Source: Nicotiana tabacum
Taxonomy: Eukaryota; Streptophyta; Magnoliopsida; Solanales; Solanaceae
Direction of reading: 5' to 3'
Assembly (NCBI RefSeq): GCF_000715075.1
Contig: NC_134097.1
Location: forward strand, 71,643,190-71,707,189
DNA: 64,000 nucleotides
Below the pieces are notes generated by a model, which ran no database searches, had not been told where the DNA came from, and saw only the letters and a list, made by a program, of their open reading frames with translations. Shown piece after piece: positions 35,695 to 49,000 of the stretch. Numbering within the stretch: position 1 is the stretch's first letter; every line of letters starts with the position of its first letter. The translations under genes and the position numbers were made by a program.

Positions 35695-36704
35695 CTAAGT
35701 CAACTTGGTTAAGGGCGATGCGATAGATGAGAATCCTTGAACAAAACAGCGATAATAGCCTGCCAAACTAAGAAAACTGCGAATTTTTGTGGTTGAGGAT
35801 GGTCTAGGCCAACTCTGAACCGCCTCTATCTTTTTCGGATCAACCTGAATACCCTCACTGGACACCATGTGCCGCAAGAAAGCCACTGAACTGAGCCAAA
35901 ACTCACACTTGGAGAATTTTGCATAAAGTTTCTCCTCCCTCAATCTCTGTAACACAACTCTCAAATGCTCCACGTGCTCCTCCTGACTATGCGAATATAC
36001 CAGAATATAATCAATGAAGACTATGACAAACAAGTCAAGATGAGGCCGGAACACACTGTTCATCAAATGCATGAATGCTGCTGGGGCATTGGTCAGCCTA
36101 AAAGACATCACCAAGAACTCATAATGGCCATACCTGGTCCTGAAAGCGGTCTTGAGAATATCCAAGTCCCTGATCTTCAACTGGTGATAACCTAAACAGA
36201 GATCAATCTTGGAGAACACCCTCTCTCCCTAAAGCTGGTCGAAAAATCATCAATGCGAGGCAAAGGATACTTGTTCTTAATTGTTACTTTGTTCAATTGC
36301 CTATAATCAATACACATCCTTATAGTGCTATCCTTCTTTTTCACAAACAGAACCGGCGCACCCCAAGGTGACACACTAGGCCGAATGAACCCTTTATTAA
36401 AGAGTTCCTGAAGTTGTTCTCTTAATTCCTTCAACTCCGCTGGTGCCATACGATACGGTGGAATAGATACGGGCTGAGTGCCCAGCACTAGGTCAATACC
36501 AAAATCAATATCCCTGTCCGGCGGCATGCCCGACAGGTCTGCAGGAAACATATCGGGAAAATCCCTCACAACTGGAACAGAATCCATACTGGGAGTCTCA
36601 GCTCCGACATCCCTCACAAACGCTAGATATGAAAGACAACCCTTCCTAACCATACGTTGGGCCTTCAAGAAAGAGATCACTCTACTAGGAACATAATCAG
36701 TCAC
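35695..36704 (-). pseudogene. Element B reverse transcriptase
   Basis: The 36704-36192 frame carries [32 protein letters not shown] and [20 protein letters not shown]. The 36219-35695 frame carries [28 protein letters not shown] and the catalytic box. There the sequence reads FIDYILVYS, so Tyr stands where the second Asp of the IDD box is expected. A frameshift near 36200 also separates the halves. Both defects would abolish polymerase function. Confidence 0.92.
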
Positions 36705-36707
36705 ACC

Positions 36708-36965
36708 TCACCACTCGATCTGTGGCATACCCGTCATAACCAATGTAACTGTCTTAGCATGACAGTCCAGAATAACACAACACGAAGATAACCAATCCAT
36801 GCCCAAAATGACATCAAAATCTATCATGCTCAATAGCAATAGATCCACTCGGGTCTCCAGACCCCCAATAGTCACCATACACGACCGGTACATACGGTCT
36901 ACAACAAATAACGAGCAAACTATGATGACACATAAGAAAAGGTGGAACCGGGATCAAATAATACA
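36708..36965 (-). pseudogene. Element B aspartic protease
   Basis: The minus strand shows LFDPGSTFSYVSS at about 36925-36960, the active-site region of Del-type proteases. A stop follows, then MIDFDVILGMDWLSSCCVI, the family's typical ILGMDWL segment. It would cut the Gag-Pol polyprotein. An in-frame stop between the two motifs kills it. Confidence 0.85.
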
Positions 36966-37202
36966 GAGGCATCTCTGCGGCAGACTAAAGCAACACATGT
37001 AATGACAGCATCTGAAGCAATAGCATCGGGTCTGCTTGGAAGTGCATAGAAATGGGCCTGACCGCCTCGGATCGACCTCCACCTCTGGGGAAACCCCTAG
37101 CTGACTGACCTCCACCCCTAGCTGGCTGCGCGGGTGGTGGTAAAGTAACTGGCGCTGAAGCCGATGACTGACCCCTCTGCTAGGACGAACTAGCAACACG
37201 AC

Positions 37203-38479
37203 GAGGACACTACCTCCACATGTGGCCCATCTTGCCACACTCATAACAACTCCTAGGTGCTGGAGAAGGGGACTGAAGAGAACCCCTTACACCGGAGTGA
37301 CTAGCAGATGCACTCGGCATAGAAGAGCCCTAAGTTGATGGAGCATGGGTCGAACTCTGAGCTGGAAAGGCGCTGAGTGATAAATGGCCCTGCTGAGATC
37401 TGTGATAACCATGACCCAAAAATGCCCCACGATAACCTGGGCAAGCTGGCTGAGCAGACCTGAATGAACGGCCTCTGCCGTGCTAAAACTGACCCCTCGA
37501 AGGAGCACCACTATAACTACCAGATCCTCGAGGCCTCTTGGCCTCCCTCTTCTATCGCTCCTGGCGATGAACAAACTCAATCTCACGGGTGATATCCACA
37601 ACCTCCTCGAAAGTAGCAGCAGTCACCCTCTCCCTAGTCATGAGAATATGGAGCTGATAAGTAAGACCATCAACAAATCTCTTGATCCTCTCTCAATCTG
37701 TCGGAACCAACCAAATGGCATGACGAGCCCACTCAGAGAACCTCAAATCATACTGCGACACGATCATCTCACCTTGTCGCAACCACTCAAACTGCCTACG
37801 CAGCTCCTCTCTGCGGGACTGCGACACATACTTCTCCAGGAAGAGAACGGAGAACTGCTACTAGGAAAGGGGTGCTGCACCAACAGGCCTATGCCTCTCA
37901 AAATCCTCCCACCAAGTGAAAGCAGCTCCTGAAAACTAATAGGTGGTAAAAGCGACCCCGCTAGTCTCCAGAATACCTGTTGTACGAAGCATCCTCTGAC
38001 ACTTGTCCAAAAAGCCCTGGGCATCCTCGCCCTCCCGCACCGCTGAAGGTCGGAGGCTGAAGTCTACCAAATCTCTCCAACCTATGCTGCTCATCCTCCG
38101 ACATGATAGGAACTACATTATCCTGAGCAGCTGCAACCGGCTGGGTTGGATGCGCCCCCAGCGTCTGAAGTCCCTGCACGACCTGCTTAGGTGTGTGAGC
38201 GGCAGGAGTCTGATTGCCTCCCCCAGCCTGAGAAGTAGTTGCGGTTGTAGTGGCTGAAATCGCTTGAGCTAGACCCGGAATCACGATGGGCACAGCTGGT
38301 GCTGCAGGAGCATCTATAACTGGGACCTGATCCTGAACTGGGGCAGCTGGTGGATCTGCAGGTGCTGCTCTAGCTGCTCTGCCCCTACCACGACCACGAC
38401 CATGTCCTCTACCTCTGATAGCCACAGCTGGTAGTACTGGGTGTCCTTCACCCCGACTAGTAGTACGTGTGCTCACCAT
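37203..38479 (-). pseudogene. gag: Element B gag, broken
   Basis: The ORF starts at 38479 with MVSTRTTSRGEGHP and an RGRGHGRGRGRGRA basic stretch, then the Ala/Pro-rich N-terminus and RLERFGRLQPPTFSG, the normal entry to the chromovirus capsid domain. After about 37961 the frame shifts repeatedly (37764-38024 and 37287-37601). Near 37203-37246 a CCHC knuckle is visible as CYECGKMGHMWR, but an in-frame TAG precedes the last Cys. The start lies about 200 bp from the primer site, in line with the family. Confidence 0.85.
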
Positions 38480-38664
38480 CTGTGAGAGAGTAGAACAAAA
38501 GAAGTTTAGTACTTAGAACAACAAGTTCGCACGACAAGAATTTCAAGAATATGAAGTTTTTCCTAAAGGTTCTGCAGCCTCTTGAGGATAAATACAGACG
38601 TCTCTGTACCGATCCGCGAGACTCTACTAAACCTGCTCATGACTCATGAGACCTATGTAACCTA

Positions 38665-38677
38665 GGCTATGATACCA
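38665..38677 (-). other. Element B primer-binding site
   Basis: The minus strand reads TGGTATCATAGCC three bases from the 5' LTR, matching the initiator-Met-tRNA type with one or two differences. Confidence 0.85.
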
Positions 38678-38680
38678 ACT

Positions 38681-41465
38681 TGTCATGACCCTAAACCCGG
38701 ATTCGGTCATGATGGTGCCTCTCGTGAAGACAAGGCCAATCGACACTTCCCATTTTTCCAATTATTAACAATTTAGCATTTAGAAACAGTATAAACATGA
38801 ATAGATAATCCAAAGTAGCAGATAATATCATAAATACGCGGAAGAACAACCCAACACAGCCCTAACCGGGGTGTCACTAGTCATGAGCATCTATAAAACC
38901 TAATACAAGTCTGAAAGGTCTACAACTAGTACAAAAGTCTGATATGAGATAGAAATGATAAAGAGGGAGAAACACGGGTCTGCGGATATCAAGCAACTAC
39001 CTCATGAAATCCGAATGTCCGCCGGGAACTCTCAACTTACACTGGAAGGATCAGCAACGCCTGAATCTGCACACAGAGGTGCAGGGAGTAAAGTGAGTAC
39101 TCCAACTCAGTGAGTAACAAATATAAATAACGACTGAAAGTAAGAAAACACGTAAGGCACAAGGCGTTCTATTATGAAGCAGTAAAACCATTTAAAAGCA
39201 GTACAACAGTGGAAAGTCAAGTAAAATCCTCTTTCAACAAATAAACAAGTAATTGACAGGTAATTAAGGTAGAGTAAACAAATAGAAGTTCTCCCCTCGG
39301 GCACAATATCACCACATCCACCCCTCGGGCAACATCTTAGAACAATAACAGCCCTTCGGGCTCAATCTCACATCACAATGGGTACCCGTGCTCACTGGGG
39401 GTGTGCAGACTCTTAGAGGGGCCCCTTACGGCCCAAACGCAATAACAAGCCATCGCGTGGCATCAAAACTAGGCCCTCGGCCTCATATCAATCAAGCCAC
39501 CTCGTGGCGCATAAATATCAGGCCCTCTGCCTCAAATCAGTATCAGTGTTTCCTCACAACTAGGCCCTCGGCCTTACTCAGTCAAAAATACTCATAAGCC
39601 CCTCGGGCAATAATAAACAGTGTTTCTCAGCCCAAACATCATTTAAAATATTATTTAAGTCTTAAAACTGAGTAAACATGGCTAAGTATGAAAACAGTGA
39701 AAAATAACATGACTGAGTTCAAGTGTAAAGTTAATACAGTGAGAAAATATCAATAAAAATCCCTGAAGGGTTCAAATAGTTGGCACTAGGCCCAAATATG
39801 GCATTCAACCCAAATAATGATGAGAGCAAATAGTTTTCAATCAAATACGCGGTAAAATCATCAATCAGGATGGACCAAGTCACAATCCCCAATAGTGCAC
39901 GACCCCACGCTCGTCATCAAGCGTGTGTCTCACCTCAATATAGCACTACGATGTGCAATTCCGGGGTTTCAAACCCTCAGAACATCATTTACAATCATTA
40001 CTTACCTCGAACCAGCTAAATCTCTAGCTCGCGACGCCTTTAACCCTCGAATCGGCCTCCACGCGCGTCAAATCTACCCAAAATTAGAACGAGGACGTCA
40101 AAATATGCTAAGGGAATGAAGCCCAAGCAAAAACAATCAATAAAGGGCACAAATCCCGAAATTGCCAAAACTCGACCCCCGAGCCCACGTCTCGAAATTC
40201 AGAAATTTTTACATCAACAAATTCCTCATCTCCCCACAAGTCTATGCATATCAAGAACACTAAAATCGGAGTCCAAATGACCCCTCAAATCCTCCTTTAA
40301 AGGCCTCTTAAACTCAAGCCCTAATCCTCCATTTTTAGCCCTTTAATTCCTTTAATTACAGCCTTAATCCATGAAATACTACCATAGAAATGTGTTTTAG
40401 GTCCAAAATCCTTACCTTAGCGAAGTTCCCTTGAAATCCCTCTTTCAAATCGCCCAAAAAACTCCAAGTCGAAGTCCAAAAATGGTGAAATAACCCAAAA
40501 TTCGCGAAGGACTCTTTTTAATTCTTTTGCCTAGTTGTTCCGCATCTGCGGCCCCATCGCCGTTTCTGTGGTACCGCATTTGCGGTAAATCCTCCGCTTC
40601 TGCAGAATTCACTTAAGAGCCCAAAAGTAGTATCTGCGATATGCCTTCCGCATGTGCGCGGCCATCCTTACCGCTTCTGCGGTTACTGACAAATTCTCAG
40701 AATCCGCTTCTGCGGCCACTCCATTGCATATGCGGGGCCGCACCTGCGGTCCCCAAACCGCAGGTGCGAAAACACTAGAAGCAGCAAAACTTCAGCAGCT
40801 GCAATAACATCTCAACTCCTCCGTCAACCATCCGAAATCACCCCGAGGCCCCCGGGACCTCAACCAAAAGTACAAACATAACCCTATACTTTATTCAAAC
40901 TTGTTTGAGTCATCACAACACCTCAAACAACACCAAATCAACCAAAACATCTCGGATTCAAGCCTAAAATTCTAAAATCTTTTGAATTCCGCTTTTGATC
41001 AAAAACCCAAGCAAACCACGTCTAAATGACCTGAAATTTTACACACACATCCTAAATGACACGACAGAGCTACTGCAACTCTCAAAATTCCATTCCGACC
41101 CCTATATCAAAATCTCGCCTACCAACCGGAAATCGCCAAAATATCAACTTCGCCAATTCAAGGCTAGAACTACTCCAACCCTCCAAAACTCATTCCGATC
41201 ACACTCCTAAGCTATAAATCACCTCCCAAAGCTAACCAAACCATCGGAACTCGCATCCGAGCCCTCTAACACATAAGTCAATATCCGGTTGACTTTTCTA
41301 ACTTAAACTTCCTTAAAAGAGACTAAGTGTCTCAAACCTTACCAAAATCATTTCGGACTCGATCCGACCAACCCGATACCATAAAAAATGGATAACGAAG
41401 CATAAAGAAGAAGAAATGGGGAAAACAGAGCGGTAATTCATAAGACGACTAGCTGGGTCGTCACA
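38681..41465 (-). repeat. Element B right LTR (5' LTR)
   Basis: 2785 bp, TGTCATGACC...GGTCGTCACA. Same landmarks as the left copy: hairpin array 39290-39620 and palindrome cluster 40540-40775. Several CpG-containing words differ from the left copy by C/T or G/A changes. Confidence 0.95.
40540..40775. repeat. CGC-palindrome cluster, element B right LTR
   Basis: This is the partner of the cluster at 32697-32935, with point differences that break some arms (for example CCGTTTCTGTGG) and keep others. Confidence 0.88.
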
Positions 41466-41602
41466 CATTCTTCCAAATTCGAATAACCTGAAAACCAAAG
41501 CAGACGATTCACATAAGTTATAATACTTCATACAGAGCTACTCATGCCCTCAAACAACCGAGCAAAGTGCAATTGCTCAAAATGACCGATTGGATCGTTA
41601 AA
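41466..41602 (-). repeat. Element A left LTR, second segment
   Basis: After the CATTC duplication of element B, the sequence continues the A LTR (compare 62371-62509) and ends GGATCGTTAAA, with AAA where the right copy has ACA. Confidence 0.88.
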
Positions 41603-41618
41603 TCCTCCCCCTCTTAAA
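41603..41618 (-). other. Element A polypurine tract
   Basis: The minus strand reads TTTAAGAGGGGGAGGA immediately before the 3' LTR. Confidence 0.85.
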
Positions 41619-43105
41619 CATACGCTTGTCCTCAAACGTGCCCAGAGTTCTTCCAAAAGCCATCAACTCGCAGTATAATCTCACTATGCACATACCCGGG
41701 GGAGATCCCACGTCACCCTATCCCATATAGGTCTGATAACACAATATGACTGAAATTTCTTAATCCAACCTAGTTCATAAGTCTTAGGGCCCAATTTCCA
41801 ACATCCGAAATTTTCTATAAGATCAGAACCTCACATATATATTGTATAAGTCCGAACAAGTTGTATCAAACCATATCCGTAACCCAAGATGTAATCACAT
41901 GATATACCACATAACTCAAACACTCATGATGATAACTCCTAATCACAGTAGCTGCTCAAAATAGCCCAATACCGGTAATACACATCTTAACAAACAAAGC
42001 CTCGTTCTAACACTTTCATATACTGTCAATGATGAAAGAAACACGTAGAGTCATAACCATTCGTCGGATCAACAAGTTATGGAGCTCCTTCTTCTCCGAC
42101 AAGAATTATGGCAGCTTTCTAAGTTGACTTCCGATATTATCCTTCCAACCATGTTGTAACCAATTCTGATAGTATTACTTCTAGGTCCAATGACCTCACC
42201 TTATCCAACACGACCACTCTGATGACATGACGCATCAATACAATCCAAAGCCATAACTTGTGCAATTCGTGCAACCAATAGCAACATCACAAATGTACTC
42301 AAATCATGAAAAAAAATAACTCAAACGAGAGAACTATCCCCCAAGCTTAACAAGTATTGCCTTAATGAAATACTGAAAATCCATCACACCCCGTAGGACC
42401 ATCACATAAATCTAACACAAACGTTCATACCTCAACATAATTTTGATGCGATGTCTGCCCCATCCAAACACTAATCCATGGCATATACCTCAATCCACAT
42501 TGCTCAAAATCAATAACCACATGCAATTTGATGTCTAGTACCAAGAGTGAATCACTATAACCATAGAGAGGTAAATGACAGAATGCCACACCGACCCAAA
42601 AGAACATACCCAATGCGCAATCAATCATGCAACACCTAGATACCCATCTCACTCAAATTCCGCTATAAAGCTCAAATAGAACCATGTCATTTGTGCATAT
42701 AATCAATGAATCAAAATCCCGCGTAGCATACAAGAGTAACTCACAAATAATCTCAGAACACAAATAAGCTTAAAAACAACCGAATGGCACCTCTCTCAAC
42801 AATAGCAGTTTGAAGTTGACATATCCGACTCGATGCAGAACACACATCCATATTGGCCTACCAATGAACCCAAATCAACTCTCGTCACCAACAATAGATA
42901 AATAACTCTCTGAAGGTTGACAATGACTGAATCATAGCACATACTATCATATGACTAACTTGCCTACACCTTCATAGTCCACAACCACGAAATAACCTGT
43001 TTATGAGAAATCCCAATCTCCAAATCCATAAAGCACATAAATTACCATATCCGATCCCAACTACACTGCCTGAATATCTAACATATCCCTAATACTCGAT
43101 CATCC
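41619..43105 (-). other. Element A internal DNA, 3' portion
   Basis: No gag or pol similarity is visible on either strand. The longest minus frame (42425-42652, 75 residues, MRWVSRCCMIDC start) resembles nothing I know. Composition matches the internal sequence at 58757-59431, consistent with one non-coding element. Confidence 0.6.
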
Positions 43106-43427
43106 TGTAACACCCTGTACATTCGGACTAGGTGTGGATGTGTTAAATGGGTATTAGTTAGATATTTTAGACATATGGAGTCCTATCGGGATAAGTATGG
43201 GTGAAAATAGTTGTTTCAAAATCAAGATGGAAAGTAAGGTGCATAAGATTCGACAAAATTGACTAAGTTGCAGAAGGTCTGTATTCCAGCAGGGATTAGT
43301 GAAAATGTGTAAGGAATTTGGGAAAACTCAAAGCATCAAAGTTATAGACCTTTGAAATAGTTTTCCAACAATATATTATGAAGCATTAAAGGATCTCTGC
43401 GCAAAAAGTTATAGGTGTTTTACAGAA
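43106..43427 (+). mobile_element. Element C (chromovirus) 5' LTR fragment
   Basis: TGTAACACCCTGTACATTCG starts a stretch that matches 51008 onward for about 320 bp and breaks off at GAATAG (43427), where element D begins. Only the first part of the LTR remains. Confidence 0.85.
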
Positions 43428-43959
43428 TAGACCGAGCTTTTTATCCCAAAACAAGAAAAGGGTTTTTATCGGCAAGGTTTTTAACGAGGCAACGATGGCA
43501 AAGCTGCTTAAAAGGGAAAACTCCACAGGGTTGATCGAAGCCACCCTCACAGCCAACTTACAAGCGGTGAGGGGCATTCCCCTTGGGAGCCTCCCAATGC
43601 AAAGGAGGTGGAAAAATGCCAAAGCATAGGTTCCTACGGGAAGACGACGTACAGAGCTAAACAGTCAATATAATCAAAATCCGATAGAGCGGAAGCATGT
43701 ACTATTATCGGGCAATCAATCAAAAAATATCCATTTTCTCCCATGAAAGAGAGAAAGGCTCCTTCTTGGAGTAAGGCAAATCACCGAAGCAACCATACAC
43801 GACCAAAAATAGGTCGGCCCAGCACAATAGCATGCATACTATGCAGATGAAATCGAGGAATATATTCTGGCATCTCATTTCCCAAAACGGGAAAGTCGCA
43901 GTATACTCTCAACAAAGGACTTCACTGCCAAACACGTCCCGAGATACTCGGAGACTTAA

Positions 43960-44190
43960 ATGGTTCAGCACCCCCACGACCCCAGGGTCGGAACTCCGGG
44001 CTCACAAAGTCCTCGCAATACAACTTCAAGTTTACAAAAAGCAGTATTCAAGCTTAAACAGATCCGATATACTCGGAAACTTAGTGTAAGCAATTCGAAC
44101 AACTTGCATGACCCCAGGGTCAGAACGCCGGGCTCATCAAGCCCCTGGAAAGCAACTCCGAGCTCACGAGAAGCTGTCTTCAAGCAAACT
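43960..44190. repeat. Two-copy direct repeat of about 135 bp in element D
   Basis: CACGACCCCAGGGTCGGAAC (from 43976) and GCATGACCCCAGGGTCAGAA (from 44107) head two similar units, each with CCGGGCTCA and a CTCGGA word. Confidence 0.7.
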
Positions 44191-44292
44191 CAATGACTCG
44201 GAGGCCATCACCGATCGCCACACACTGGAAAATCCGAAATTGTAAGACCCTAGAGGGCAACCTTGGCATAACCAGATTTATTCTACAAAACT

Positions 44293-44400
44293 GTAAGTCC
44301 TCAACAGGCATGAGAAATTGTAACACCTCAACAGGCATGACAAGCTGTAAGACCTCAACATGCATGGCAAATTGTAAGACCTTAACATACATGAAAATCC
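44293..44400. repeat. 27-bp tandem repeat in element D
   Basis: GTAAGTCCTCAACAGGCATG-type units begin at 44293, 44320, 44347 and 44374, an exact 27-bp period, four copies. Confidence 0.88.
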
Positions 44401-45039
44401 CGATATTTAGGCTATACATCACATTTGTAAGAATCCCAAAAGGGCATACCCTCGACGTAGACGCTTAAAATATAACTAGGGATCAAAAATGGCTACGGCC
44501 AAACGTATATGACTACGGTCGAAATGGCTGATACAGCCAAAATAATGCGACTCGGGGACGCCCGACTGTTGCTAAAAAATTGCAGGCCATTACTCCGATA
44601 TACTTCGAAAAGAACCAGTTAAAACAGGCTTCCCTCCACAGACAAAAAATGAGCTCCGACAATATTGGCTCCCAAAAATGCAAGAGCATCGATCTACGAG
44701 CTATGAACCTTACGAGGTGCTCAAAACACCGCCGACAACGACTTGAAATCGAGGTTCCTCTAGAACCGACGACATGTGAGGCAAAAATACTACAAAAGAC
44801 CTTAATGAGCGGATACAAAACCTACACAAAGCCCATAGGAAAAAAATAGTGTAAGAGCCATTGTCGCCAGCTAAGCAAGCCTACGAGCCACAAATTGAAA
44901 GTTCTCTACGACCAAACAGTGTAAGAGCCATTGTCGCCGGCTAAAAAATCTTGACAACTTGAGGATTAACGTGAGCTCGAATTGTAACCTAATTTGGAGA
45001 CCGGATCTAAAATAGTTAACTATGCAAGCCTACGGGCCA

Positions 45040-45900
45040 CATATTAAAAGGTCTCTACGACCAAATGGAATAAGTGCTGCCATAGCCAGAAACTCAATGA
45101 AATTTAAGGGTCGATTACAGCTCGAATCACAACGCGACTCGGAGACTGGACCCGAAAAGTCCAACATGCCTAAGGGCACGGCATAAGCGCCAATTGTCGC
45201 CCCCTGAAAACTCGATGAAATTTAAGGGTTGAATACAGCTCGAATCGCAATGCGACTCGGAGACTGGACCCGTAAAGTGCAACATGCCTAAGGGCACGAC
45301 ATAAGCGCTAATTGTCGCCGCCCAGAATCTCGATGAAATTTAAGGGTCGATTACAGCTCGAATCGCAACGCAACTAGGAAATTGGACCCGAAAAGTGCAA
45401 CATGCCTAAGGGAATGCCATAAGTGCCAATTATCGCCGCCCAGAAACTCGATGAAATATAAGGGTCAATTGCAGCTCGAGTTGCAAAGCGACTCGGAGAC
45501 TGAACCCGGAAATTGCAATACGCCTGAGGGCATAGCTCGTATGATACCATCATCAGCCGATTAAAATCTCAGGCCACGCGCCCGCAAGATCACTTCAACC
45601 CAAAGCACAAAGAGCCATCATCATCTGCCCATGCAGGCAAGAAAAAACCTAAGGGTTAATTGGAGCTCGAGTCACAGTACGACTCGAAGACTGGACCCGA
45701 AAACAATAGAGTCGCAGGATGCCTAAGGGCACGACTCAAAAGAGACCATCATCTATTGATTAAATTTTTGGGCCACATGCCCACAAGGTCACCTCGACCC
45801 AAAAGCACGAAAAGCCATCGACATTTTGCCCATGCGTCCAGGAAAAATCCCAAAGATCAATTGCAGCTCAAGTCACAATATGGCTCAGGGATTAGACCCA
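45040..45900. repeat. 118-bp tandem repeat in element D
   Basis: The word GCGACTCGGAGACTGG starts at 45134 and 45252, as a variant at 45370, and again at 45488: an exact 118-bp period. Units also hold CATGCCTAAGGGCACGRCAT and CTCGATGAAATTTAAGGGT. Degenerate longer-spaced copies follow near 45680 and 45880. Confidence 0.9.
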
Positions 45901-46065
45901 AAAACAGTTGAAAATGACAAATTGCCCAAAGGCAGAAGATGGAAACAACTACTACCTGCCCGCACTGGCACAAAGAATTCAAAGAGCAGGAAAGGACGAG
46001 TTAGAGCACAACTAGAGGGCCAAGCCGAAGCAAGCCAGGCTAGACACAAAAGTCCTGAAACTCAC

Positions 46066-49000
46066 TCACATCAAAAAAATCATGCCTAAGAACCCCCGAT
46101 TTGCCCGATCAGTCCCGGACCTACAAGGATCCCACCGAAGGTCCAAAACTGGCCCACCCGATTGAGAGCAACAAACAAAGAAAAAAGGTACCAAAGTTAA
46201 AAATTTCAAATTCCTTCTTATAAATTGCATGCGCGAAAAAAGGCACATTCTCCGTCTACAGGCATACTCCGCGTACGTCAGAATCAAAGTATCAAAAACG
46301 GCAGAATCGACACTCCACACCAAAAGAAACCACAACTTGTCAAAATTTCGCCCTCCACAAGAAGTAATCAAGCATCACGGCTTTCTCCTTACTCAATCTA
46401 ATTCCCCGGGACGACGGAACCCCTTGCGCCAACATGCTCGAGTACCCCTCTTCAGATTTACGATGAACACCTTCCTTGACTCCCTGCCCTCGATCGAAGG
46501 CTCGCTCCAATCTAGCCTGGATGTCAATGGCACCCCTCATGCAAATCGCCATCTCTCGATCCGCCTTGATTCAGCTTAGTGTCACTTCGGCCCAAGTCTC
46601 AAATTATCTCGACCCTAAAGATCAAAATCTAGAGTCTCCCGGTCATACCCGATTGAACTTTGGCATTGCCACAAAGGGAGTCGGACCTCGAGGGGCAAAG
46701 ACCTTATCCAAGGCATCTGCCCCCTCCAAAGCATAAGCCCACACTTGAGCTATTAGCTCTCCACAAGCCACTCTGGCAAAATTAACATCGCCATTAAGGT
46801 ACTCCAAAAACCCTACTCTTTTTTTCTGCAGCTGATATAACAGAAAGGGGGTTAGCCCCAAGGATAGAGTGGGCGAAACACGTATCACAAAAGGCCACCT
46901 ACTCCATCAAATAGCTCCCATATTGTGGGCTCGTCCCCGGGAATCAAGGGCTCCAGAAGCACCCGGCTTAATCAATGCATTCTCCTCAGAAGCGTAAAAG
47001 CGGCCTCGCATTGATAAAAACCCCTGTCACATCACATATCTCATTATCGATGCTGCCCACCGGGAGATTTACAGCCCCGGGAGGAGGCATAAACGTACCC
47101 CTAAAGGCCCGTCTGACACCGACAGCGCCTATGATAGAGGAGGGAAAGAACAACTACTGAATTCATCGTCATCAAAGATAGAAATGGTGGGACGTAGGGC
47201 ATGCTTTCTGAAGGACATCCTTTCGTCCCTACAAACAACTGATGAGGGTATCGGAGGTGTGGCACCAACACCCGGGAGGAATGACTCGCCTGAGCCCGGT
47301 ATCTGCTTTCTCCAAACAAAGCAGCCATAAAAGGTAGGTCCCAACAACCCCCAAGGATGCAAAAGCAACCAAGGGTACCGTCCATCAGTGTCGTATCCTG
47401 CGCCAGTATGATAGCCGGCCTCGAAAGCCCCCATCACGGTAAAGTAAAGCTCCTAAAGGCCAGCAACGCCTTCACCAACACAAGGTCGGCGCACAAAGGC
47501 CTCAGCCAAAGGAAGATGGCCAGCAGATGCAGTCGCGTCTTGATGAACGCTCGTACGAAACAACCCCCGAACATCAGCCAGGGTGATCCAATCGCAGATA
47601 GATCTCTGCCTAGAGGCTGCATTCGGGAAGCCACCAGTGTCCTTAAACCTTCCAGCCCTCGGTCAAACCTCCTCTCGAAGGCCACTACAAAGTCCGAAGA
47701 CATCACCCTCACCTTCACGATAAGGATCCGGTAGCCCGATGTTACTACTCTCATTTTGGGTTGGGACATAAGAAACCCTATGCAGATCCATCTTATCAAT
47801 CGAAAAGCTCCACAAAGGTTCGAGGGAGCGCCTAAGCACAAACAAAGGCCAATCCTATACATTCTAGAAAGGGGATATCTATATCAAAGACCAATATGGG
47901 GCCCGAATACTCGAAGGCAACTTTCATCCGGGATAACGTTCCCAGAGGTCCTGGAATTCAATGCATGATCTCCGAACAATTCGGAGGGCCTGATAACCTG
48001 GACCTATCGGAACGAATGCTTATACTCAAGTCAGATGTTGATAGTCCTCGAGGAAAAGGAAGCATTCAAAAGAGCCTCAAAGAGTATGAGAACATTCAAA
48101 AACAAAGAGAAGAAAGCAGAAGTTTGAAAAGGTTTATTCACATTCATTGGAAATACAACGGCCCTCGAGGGGTCCCTACATATGATTACAAAAGCCCGCG
48201 AGGGGATCATTACATGGAAAAAAACTTGAATATATGCATACAGCAAAAACCTAAGGGTCTAGCCTACTTTTTTACGACATCTCTATCATCATCCCCTCGG
48301 GCGTATGACCTCAAAGACAATATCTTCCAAGTCCGAGGCCTTTGGGGACCCTGCCTTGATTCCTTAGAATGGAATATTCAAAAGGAAGAGAGGTGGGGTA
48401 AAGAGACAAGAAGTGGTTGGGCGAAAAATCAGGCTGTAGAGAAACCCGCCGGTATCAATCCCGCCAGACCACTTCTTGAGACGTTGCCCCATCCCGGGAG
48501 GCAACAACCACCATGAACCACCACCACACCCCCTAGGAATCCAAAAGGGGTACAACGCGCCGAGCCGAGGAAGGAGGGTGAGCAGCAGTGTATAATTCGA
48601 GCCCCCTCTTGAGCAGCAGTGCATAATCCAAAAGAAAAACCCCCCAAGGTCGGAAGGAGTCGGCCCTCTGCCTCAGCGCCCTGAGCTAATAGCGATAGCA
48701 GCAACAACAATAATAGCAACAACAACAACAGCAGCATCACGACGGTGTGGTCCAATCAAAAAGAGATCAAAAAAGGAGTCAGGGCACATATGGCATGAAA
48801 TCTTGAGGCCTGGGGCCTCGAACACAACAAGATGGTGGAACTTCAAGGTAGTGGAGTAGGAAGAAGAGATAGGTATCAAAGAAAGTTTGAGTAAAAGAAG
48901 ATAGCCACAAGGAGCCCCATTTATAGGGAGAGCAAAGCAACCGACATCGCCATTACCGCCCTCAAAAAACGTAATGGCAGGCGCAATCAATGCGTTCATA

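Larger units (their letters stand above)
30841..41465 (-). mobile_element. Element B: Tekay/Del-type chromovirus, complete but dead
   Basis: This 10,625-bp element has 2.78-kb LTRs, a perfect CATTC target duplication (30836-30840, 41466-41470), a Met-type primer site, a purine tract and all domains in the order gag, protease, RT, RNase H, integrase, chromodomain on the minus strand. It sits inside the 3' LTR of element A, so it is younger than A. Many frameshifts and stops break the single long ORF such elements normally have. The LTRs differ clearly, more than the Ogre LTRs, so it is an older insertion than Ogre. Confidence 0.95.

Noticed and set aside
34684..36696. Plus-strand frames across the element B pol region
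   Set aside because: They are mirror frames of the clear minus-strand RT, RNase H and integrase.
47896..48516. 206-codon plus-strand frame in element D
   Set aside because: It is long but has no recognisable domain, Ser/Pro/Lys-rich text with hairpin-like CCTCGAGG words, and lies opposite the antisense frames; not supported as a gene.
48429..48755. Poly-Leu frame resembling a signal peptide
   Set aside because: The Leu run comes from an imperfect AACAACAGC-type microsatellite (48690-48740), so a secreted protein cannot be inferred.
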